Assembly (NCBI GenBank): GCA_029777755.1 | Contig: JAKORQ010000334.1 | Coordinates: 1-6,332 of the forward strand | Source: Planctomycetota bacterium | Lineage (GTDB): Bacteria > Planctomycetota > Phycisphaerae > Tepidisphaerales > Tepidisphaeraceae | DNA length: 6,332 nucleotides | Reading direction: 5' to 3' | Part shown: positions 1 to 6,332 of the stretch, piece by piece | How positions within the stretch are numbered: the stretch's first letter is position 1 | Layout: each line of letters opens with the position of its first letter | Program-made: the position numbers and the translations under genes | Notes under the pieces: generated by a model | Database searches by the model: none | Seen by the model: the letters and a program-made list of their open reading frames with translations, nothing else | Told to the model about the DNA's origin: nothing

Positions 1-1252
1 ATCCGCACAGCCCCGGCAGGCCGAGATTGGCGAACACTGCCACCGTCGAGAAGCCGGTATAGATCGGCATAGTGGTAGCCAGCCCGCCAAAGCGTGCCAG
101 GTCGCGGTGATGGGCCCTCTCGTACACCACGCCGACGATGAAGAACATCGCCGCGCTGGTGATGCCGTGGGCAATCATCATGAACAATGCGCCGTTGAAG
201 GAAGCGGTGGTCATCATCGCCGCACCCAGGATCACATAGCCCATGTGCGACACTGACGAGTAAGCCACCAGCTTCTTGAAGTCAGTCTGGGCCATGGCGC
301 AGAACGCGCCATAGATGATGCTGACCACGCCGACCGCGGCGATCAGCAGCCACAGGTACTTGGCGGCCTCAGGGAACAGCGGATACGCCACGCGGAAGAT
401 GCCGTAGCCACCCATCTTCAGCAGCAGGGCGGCCAGGATCATCGAGATCGGCGTCGGGGCCTCCACGTGGGCATCAGGCAACCACGTGTGGAACGGCACG
501 GCGGGCGTCTTGATCAGAAAGGCCAGCATCACCAGCAGGAAGAATATCTGCCCCACCGGGAGCATGTTCCCCGCCACAGCCTGCACAAACCCGGGGGTAT
601 TCGCCAGCTTCTCCTGGATTTCCGGCCCGGCCATCGCGATCAGGTCGAACGTGCCGGTGTACAGGTACATGCCGATCATGACAATCAGCAGGCCGATCGA
701 GCCAACCAGCGTATACAGGAAAAACTTGATGGCCGCGTATTCCTTCCTCGGGCCGCCCCAGATGCCGATCAGGAAGTACATCGGCAGCAGCGACACCTCG
801 AAGAACACATAAAAGAGGAAGAAGTCCAGCGCCAGGAATACGCCAAGGATGCCTGTCTCAAGCAGCAGGAACAGGGCGAAGTATCCCTTCGCCATCTTCT
901 CGATGTTCCACGACGCCAGGCAGGAGAGCACGCAGATGAAGGTGCTCAGCAGCACCAGCGGGAATGACAGCCCATCCACGCCCACCAGGTACTCGATATT
1001 GAATGCCGGTATCCAGCTCACGCGCGTGACCATCTGCACCACACCGTCGCCGCTGGCATAGCGGTATCCGCTGCCGGCCGACCAGTCGAAGGTCACCAGC
1101 AGCAGCAGCGACAGCAGGAAGGTCACTATCGTCGTACCCAGCGCGATCCAGCGAGCCTGATGGCGGCTGGGCGCCAGCAGCACTGGCACCGCCCCTGCCA
1201 CCGGCAGGAATATCAGGATCGTCAACAGCCAGTCATTCAGAAACTCGATCAT
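1..1252 (-). CDS. nuoM: NADH-quinone oxidoreductase subunit M (NuoM), 3' part cut by the window edge
   Basis: Antiporter-like, proton-pumping membrane subunit of Complex I in the distal membrane arm. I translated the minus strand from the ATG at 1252 and the frame is open for 417 codons to the left edge; NuoM is usually about 500 aa, so roughly the last fifth is missing. An in-frame TGA lies only two codons upstream, which fixes this ATG (MIEFLNDW) as the earliest possible ATG start. Family motifs: FFEVSLLPMYFLIGIWGG with the conserved TM5 glutamate at E152; AFLIKTPAVPFHTWLPDAH with the TM7 lysine K248; EAPTPIS then LLLKMGGYG with K280; TDFKKLVAYSSVSHMGY at 323-339; and a TM11 histidine region near H362. 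These match the charged residues of the proton path known in E. coli NuoM. It follows nuoL after 34 nt and has only a weak Shine-Dalgarno. nuoN is expected next, outside the window. Distinguished from NuoL by the TPAVPFHTWLPDAH form of the motif and the gene order. Confidence 0.97.
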   Translation of the reverse strand, partial: MIEFLNDWLLTILIFLPVAGAVPVLLAPSRHQARWIALGTTIVTFLLSLLLLVTFDWSAGSGYRYASGDGVVQMVTRVSWIPAFNIEYLVGVDGLSFPLVLLSTFICVLSCLASWNIEKMAKGYFALFLLLETGILGVFLALDFFLFYVFFEVSLLPMYFLIGIWGGPRKEYAAIKFFLYTLVGSIGLLIVMIGMYLYTGTFDLIAMAGPEIQEKLANTPGFVQAVAGNMLPVGQIFFLLVMLAFLIKTPAVPFHTWLPDAHVEAPTPISMILAALLLKMGGYGIFRVAYPLFPEAAKYLWLLIAAVGVVSIIYGAFCAMAQTDFKKLVAYSSVSHMGYVILGAAMMTTASFNGALFMMIAHGITSAAMFFIVGVVYERAHHRDLARFGGLATTMPIYTGFSTVAVFANLGLPGLCG

Positions 1253-1286
1253 AAGTCAACCGTCGTTGGAGACCAGTGCCATGCCA

Positions 1287-3506
<2,220 letters not shown>

Positions 3507-3514
3507 CGCGCTTG

Positions 3515-3520
3515 TCCTTA
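3515..3520 (-). promoter_or_regulatory. ribosome binding site of nuoL, overlapping the nuoK stop
   Basis: TAAGGA on the minus strand contains both the nuoK stop codon TAA and an AAGGA Shine-Dalgarno 8 nt before the nuoL ATG at 3506. It is the clearest ribosome site in the operon and fixes the nuoL start. Sharing bases with the stop codon suggests that termination on nuoK and initiation on nuoL are coupled. Confidence 0.7.
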
Positions 3521-3859
3521 CCCTTTCAGGTTATCTGCACGTTCCACGTCGACGGTGGCGAAGTTGTTATAGAAGTTCAACAAGATCGCCAGCGCGACCG
3601 CCGCTTCGGCGGCCGCCAGCACGATCACGAATATGGCGAATATCTGGCCGTCCACCGCCCCCGCCCCGGGGGCCGGGTAACGGTTGAAGGCGACCAGATT
3701 AACGTTCGCCGCGTTCAGTATCAGTTCAATGCCGATCAGGATCCCGATGGCGTTGCGCTTCAGTAGTATGGTGGCAACGCCGCAGCAGAACATGATCGCC
3801 GCCACCACCAGGTAATGCATCAGCCCGATCGAGCCGGCAGCCAGCATCTGGGTCATCAT
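3518..3859 (-). CDS. nuoK: NADH-quinone oxidoreductase subunit K (NuoK)
   Basis: Small three-helix membrane subunit of Complex I, homologous to mitochondrial ND4L and Mrp antiporter subunit C. It sits between NuoJ and NuoN and carries part of the proton path. 113 aa against about 100 in E. coli. Visible helices are about 14-34, 38-60 and 72-95. The two conserved membrane glutamates are present: E45 in GIELILNAANVNLVAF and E85 in VLAAAEAAVALAIL, the counterparts of E36 and E72 of E. coli NuoK. GQIFAIFVIVLAAAEAAVGLA-like helix 3 is typical of the family. The gene begins MMTQM; the first ATG (3857-3859) overlaps the nuoJ TGA in an ATGA arrangement, indicating translational coupling, and GAGGG lies 6 nt upstream. 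A second ATG directly follows and could also be used. The slightly long, charged C-terminal tail (VDVERADNLKG) is unremarkable. Confidence 0.97.
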   Translation of the reverse strand: MMTQMLAAGSIGLMHYLVVAAIMFCCGVATILLKRNAIGILIGIELILNAANVNLVAFNRYPAPGAGAVDGQIFAIFVIVLAAAEAAVALAILLNFYNNFATVDVERADNLKG

Positions 3860-4404
3860 TTCCCGCCCTCGCTTTCCCGCTTCCGGGCCTTAGCGAGATA
3901 CGCCGCCCCGATCATCACCGCCAGCAGCAGGACGCTGATCAGTTCAAACGGGATCAAGAAGTCACCGAGCAGCGCCCGCCCAAGGTGGAAGACGGGATTC
4001 GCCTCATCCGCGCCGATTGGCCGGTCCTGGAAATCGCTGCGCGTGATGGCGCTTACCAGCACCACCGCCAGCATGATCGCCAGCCCCGTCCCGACCACCA
4101 CCTCAATCCGTCGCGGCTTGTAAAGCTGGTAGGTTGAGTTGTTGGTCAGCATCACGCCGAAGATGATCAGCACCAGGGTGCCGCCGGCGTACACCACCAA
4201 CTGGACAGCGCTGAGGAACTCCGCATTCAGGCTCAGGTACAGCCCTGCCACTCCCAGAAGCGCCACCAGCAGGCTCACCGCCATGCGGACGATGTTCTTC
4301 GCGGCGACCACCGACAGCGAAGCGCCGATCGCCATCGCCGCGAACAGGTAGAACAGGGCATCGCATACGCACTCGGCCGAGATGTTGCACAGGGGATGAA
4401 TCAT
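3856..4404 (-). CDS. nuoJ: NADH-quinone oxidoreductase subunit J (NuoJ)
   Basis: Membrane subunit of Complex I homologous to ND6, linking the quinone-site module (NuoH) to the antiporter-like pumps. 182 aa, close to the E. coli length of 184. Five membrane helices are readable: about 15-34, 39-58, 63-86, 100-121 and 149-171. The diagnostic segment is NAEFLSAVQLVVYAGGTLVL at 60-79, the TM3 region containing the pi-bulge and conserved tyrosine (Y72). The C-terminal helix PFELISVLLLAVMIGAAYLA is also typical. The ATG at 4402-4404 overlaps the nuoH TGA by 4 nt, with an AAGGTG ribosome site 7 nt upstream inside the nuoH coding end. The gene directly follows nuoH with no nuoI between, which is not the common order. 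The N-terminal stretch is cysteine-rich for this family (C6, C12, C14). Confidence 0.97.
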   Translation of the reverse strand: MIHPLCNISAECVCDALFYLFAAMAIGASLSVVAAKNIVRMAVSLLVALLGVAGLYLSLNAEFLSAVQLVVYAGGTLVLIIFGVMLTNNSTYQLYKPRRIEVVVGTGLAIMLAVVLVSAITRSDFQDRPIGADEANPVFHLGRALLGDFLIPFELISVLLLAVMIGAAYLAKARKRESEGGK

Positions 4405-5735
4405 GCCTGGGCACCTTCTTCCTCGATAGGCTCGGCCTCAAACAGCCGCACGCGAACCGTGCTGCGCGTCATGAAGGCGTATACCACCCAGCCGACGCAC
4501 GCCCCCGCCAGGCCGACACCAACTATCGCCAGCAGCGACTGGGTGATCAGCGAGCCCAGCGCACCGGCATCGCGCCAGTCGCCAAAGCTCCAGGGGTTGT
4601 ACTGGCTCCAGGGAAGCAGCGTCAGGTCAGGGACGATCAGCGGCCAAATCGCCGCTCCCAGCAGCAGAACACACGCCGCCGGCAAAAGCACCTTAACACA
4701 TGCGTATAGCACTTGATCGATGCGCGGCCGCGGCAAAGTCCACCGCAGCCACATCTGTACCCAGACCACCAGCAGCGCTTTGGCGGTGTAAATACCAGCC
4801 GCTACAGCATTTAGCGCCACCAGCCCGAAGGTGAAGTCCTCAGCCGTCCACTTCTGGTGGTAGTAGCCAACTATCCCGAATGGATCATTCCAGCCGCCCA
4901 GGAAAAGCGCCGTCTGGATCGCGCCAACCACAAACATGCTGGCGTACTCGGCGAAGAAGAAGAACGAGAACCTCAGCCCGCTGTACTCGGTATGGAAGCC
5001 TGCCACCAGTTCAGATTCAGATTCCGGCAGGTCAAACGGCGCTCGCTTGTTGGAGGCCAGCGACGCCACAAAGTAGACGAAGAACGCCAGGAAGGTAAAC
5101 GGATTGCGGAAGATCAGCCAGGTATGGATGCCGCCGGCCTGGACGTGGCCAAGCTGCACCAGGTTGAGCGTGCCGGCCGCCATCACGGCGACGATGATCG
5201 AGATGCCCAGCGGGATCTCGTAGGAGACCATCTGGCAGGCTTCACGCATCGCACCGTAGATCGACCACTTGTTGTTGCTCGACCAGCCGGCCAGGATCAC
5301 GCCCATGATCTCGACCGAAAGTATCGCCAGCAGCCAGAACAGGCCGCTGGAAAGACGAGGCTCAAATGTCCATTCCGGCCCGAACGGCAGCGCCAGGAAC
5401 GCCATAAAAACCGGCACGAACGCCAGATAAGGCGCCATGCGGAACAAAAGGCGATCCGCGTTTCTGGGGCGAATATCCTCTTTTAGCAAAAGCTTAAGGC
5501 CGTCGGCCACCGACTGCAGCAGGCCGAACGGGCCGACGCGGTTGGGACCGGGGCGGCATTGGAAATGACCTGCGACCTTGCGTTCACCCCAGATCGCCGC
5601 CATCGCGAACAGTGACACGAACGCCAGATGCACGGCGAGGATCAGCGCAAGGCTCCAGATCAAGCCGGTTATGAAACTCGGCTCGCCGCCGAACAGCACA
5701 CGCTGCATCAGGGTCGGAGCTTCAGACGTCAACAT
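4401..5735 (-). CDS. nuoH: NADH-quinone oxidoreductase subunit H (NuoH), with C-terminal extension
   Basis: Membrane subunit of Complex I homologous to ND1; it forms the membrane side of the quinone cavity and docks the peripheral arm. 444 aa from the ATG at 5735, against 325 in E. coli. Motifs in order: GERKVAGHFQ with E51; CRPGPNRVGPFGLLQSVADG at 60-79; KLLLKEDIRP at 81-90; AGWSSNNKWS at 149-158; SYEIPLG with E173; RAPFDLPESESELVAGFHTE at 231-250, the conserved acidic loop; EYSG; and RWTLPRPRIDQV at 331-342. E. coli NuoH ends soon after the helix following this last motif. Here about 78 more residues (367-444) add a Trp-rich loop, one further membrane helix (about 394-421) and an acidic tail (FEAEPIEEEGAQA). 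The frame stays open upstream to a TTG at 5903, but that segment is polar and overlaps the promoter -35 box, so 5735 is chosen. The ribosome site is poor: GAGAAG lies only 3 nt from the ATG. Another in-frame ATG at 5708 lacks one too. Confidence 0.96.
   Translation of the reverse strand: MLTSEAPTLMQRVLFGGEPSFITGLIWSLALILAVHLAFVSLFAMAAIWGERKVAGHFQCRPGPNRVGPFGLLQSVADGLKLLLKEDIRPRNADRLLFRMAPYLAFVPVFMAFLALPFGPEWTFEPRLSSGLFWLLAILSVEIMGVILAGWSSNNKWSIYGAMREACQMVSYEIPLGISIIVAVMAAGTLNLVQLGHVQAGGIHTWLIFRNPFTFLAFFVYFVASLASNKRAPFDLPESESELVAGFHTEYSGLRFSFFFFAEYASMFVVGAIQTALFLGGWNDPFGIVGYYHQKWTAEDFTFGLVALNAVAAGIYTAKALLVVWVQMWLRWTLPRPRIDQVLYACVKVLLPAACVLLLGAAIWPLIVPDLTLLPWSQYNPWSFGDWRDAGALGSLITQSLLAIVGVGLAGACVGWVVYAFMTRSTVRVRLFEAEPIEEEGAQA
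4412..4417 (-). promoter_or_regulatory. ribosome binding site of nuoJ inside the nuoH 3' end
   Basis: AAGGTG on the minus strand, 7 nt before the nuoJ ATG at 4404, lies within a purine-rich run that encodes the acidic EEEG tail of NuoH. The coding sequence of the NuoH tail therefore doubles as the initiation region of nuoJ. Confidence 0.55.
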
Positions 5736-5757
5736 GTACTTCTCACAAGGCCCGCGC

Positions 5758-5774
5758 CGGCGGAGTAACCGCCG
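5758..5774 (-). promoter_or_regulatory. GC-rich hairpin in the nuoH leader
   Basis: CGGCGG (minus 5774-5769) pairs perfectly with CCGCCG (5763-5758) across a 5-base loop TTACT, giving a six-pair all-GC stem that ends 22 nt before the nuoH ATG. No U-run follows, so it is not an intrinsic terminator. It may affect ribosome access or message stability; in a GC-rich genome it could also be a chance stem. Confidence 0.4.
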
Positions 5775-5828
5775 AGAGGATGCCCAATTCCCGCGTCCGA
5801 CAACACCGTCGCACGATGCAGACGGCCC

Positions 5829-5848
5829 GGGATTAACACCGTTAACCC
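5829..5848 (-). promoter_or_regulatory. inverted repeat in the early nuoH leader (possible operator or RNA hairpin)
   Basis: The arms TTAAC (5833-5837) and GTTAA (5841-5845) flank a 3-base centre and are extended by GGG (5829-5831) and CCC (5846-5848), with one unpaired base at 5832. The repeat lies about 16 to 35 bases downstream of the predicted transcription start. It could be a repressor site or a short stem in the leader RNA. The sequence alone does not tell which, and no regulator is identifiable in the window. Confidence 0.4.
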
Positions 5849-5870
5849 AACGTCTCGGACGAAGTGGACC

Positions 5871-5899
5871 ATTGTACTTACGCGGCTGGGGGGTGTCAA
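5871..5899 (-). promoter_or_regulatory. sigma70-type promoter of the nuoHJKLM operon
   Basis: On the minus strand a perfect -35 hexamer TTGACA (5899-5894) is followed, after exactly 17 bases, by TACAAT (5876-5871), one mismatch from the -10 consensus. Transcription should start near 5864, giving a leader of about 130 nt to the nuoH ATG at 5735. The position just upstream of the first gene of the operon and the ideal spacing make chance unlikely. It also argues against a nuoH start upstream at 5903, because that start would lie outside the transcript. Confidence 0.82.
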
Positions 5900-6332
5900 G
5901 CAATTACCCCGGGGCGCTGTGTATTGTCTTGGCAATAATCTGGATGCCCAACATGTAGCGATATTCAGCTTCCTTGCTGCAACCAGCGGCCAATTACGCA
6001 TCTGCAAGGGTGATTTCTCCCGGCGGCTTCCGGCTCGGTGATCCTCTCCGTGTCGCGAAAAACCGGACAATACAATGCTAGAAAGAAGATCGTCTTTTTT
6101 GTGCGATTTCTCGCTCGTGTCTGCCAGGCCGATTCCTATGCTTGGTGGACTGCGGTTTCGTTTGCCTGAAGCGGGACGGGTACAGGCTTAAGATGAACGC
6201 AGAACTTGCAGGTTTTGGCGAGCCTGGCGCGACCGGCGCCGGGGCGGGGAGCGGCTTGGGCGCTATGCGATCGCATCCGGCGCAAATGCTTATTTTCACA
6301 AGTTTTACGAAAGCAGCGCTGCCCGCCAAAAC
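5900..6332. other. upstream region with no recognisable gene
   Basis: About 430 bases between the nuoH promoter and the right edge. I see no tRNA, rRNA or known protein. A plus-strand frame is open from 6082 to the edge, with an ATG at 6193 (MNAELAGFGEPGATGAGAGS...), and could be the start of a divergent gene, but it has no convincing ribosome site. A minus-strand frame in the same place (TTG at 6329 to a stop at 6078, 83 aa) is Pro-, Lys- and Arg-rich in its second half with no domain; it begins near the edge and might continue from beyond it. Both frames cover the same bases, so at most one is likely real. A TACAAT at 6071-6076 on the plus strand resembles a -10 box but lacks a -35 partner. 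At 6082-6100 there is a weak AT-only stem ending in a T-run. Confidence 0.5.
6082..6100 (+). terminator. weak candidate terminator-like stem with T-run
   Basis: AAAGAAGA (6082-6089) can pair with TCTTTTTT (6093-6100) around a TCG loop, including one G-T pair. The stem is mostly A-T and the T-run is part of the stem rather than after it, so efficiency would be low. No gene is identified to its left on the plus strand that would need it. Listed only because it is the one terminator-like element in the intergenic stretch. Confidence 0.15.

Noticed and set aside
467..967. Plus-strand open frame of 166 codons opposite nuoM
   Set aside because: Antisense to nuoM, very rich in Gln, His and Arg, and without any recognisable motif; it mirrors the codon bias of the real gene.
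1253..1286. Possible terminator or promoter between nuoL and nuoM
   Set aside because: The 34-nt gap has no hairpin, no T-run and no -35/-10 pair; it looks like a simple intra-operon spacer.
4857..5486. Plus-strand open frame of 209 codons opposite nuoH
   Set aside because: Same pattern: a low-complexity charged product, antisense to a highly conserved gene, with no ribosome site evident.
5736..5903. N-terminal extension of NuoH by 56 residues (TTG start at 5903)
   Set aside because: The extension is polar and Arg/Pro-rich, is not part of the NuoH family, and its TTG lies upstream of the predicted transcription start next to the -35 box.
5729..6070. Minus-strand frame of 113 codons across the promoter and leader
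   Set aside because: It runs straight through the promoter and overlaps the nuoH start in another frame; the product has no domain or plausible composition.

Overview
This window is one end of a respiratory Complex I (NADH:quinone oxidoreductase, type NDH-1) operon. Everything I can assign with confidence lies on the minus strand, so the operon reads from right to left: nuoH (5735-4401), nuoJ (4404-3856), nuoK (3859-3518), nuoL (3506-1287) and nuoM (1252 to the left edge, where it is cut). All five products are integral membrane subunits. NuoH forms the quinone-site and membrane-anchor module; NuoJ and NuoK form the linker; NuoL and NuoM are antiporter-like proton pumps. NuoN would be expected beyond position 1. 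The peripheral-arm genes (nuoB-G) and the ferredoxin-like subunit nuoI are absent. nuoH and nuoJ overlap by 4 nt at the exact place where nuoI usually sits, so the membrane arm appears to be a separately transcribed module here.

The genes are tightly packed: H/J and J/K share ATGA stop-start overlaps, K/L are 11 nt apart, and L/M are 34 nt apart. A near-consensus sigma70-type promoter (TTGACA, 17-bp spacer, TACAAT) lies at 5899-5871 on the minus strand. It predicts a leader of about 130 nt before the nuoH ATG at 5735. The leader contains an inverted repeat (5829-5848) and a GC-rich hairpin (5758-5774).

The right-hand 430 bases (about 5900-6332) upstream of the promoter hold no gene I recognise. 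Short open frames exist on both strands, and the region may include the start of a divergent neighbour, but nothing is convincing.

The organism is a bacterium with a GC-rich genome and a canonical sigma70 promoter. The long NuoH with an additional C-terminal membrane helix, the long NuoL (739 aa) and the split nuo cluster would suit Planctomycetota or a related lineage. That placement is a weak inference from gene shape, not a database result. I found no undescribed biological system. The unusual points are the nuoH-J junction without nuoI, the NuoH tail, and a three-fold repeat in the NuoL C-terminus.
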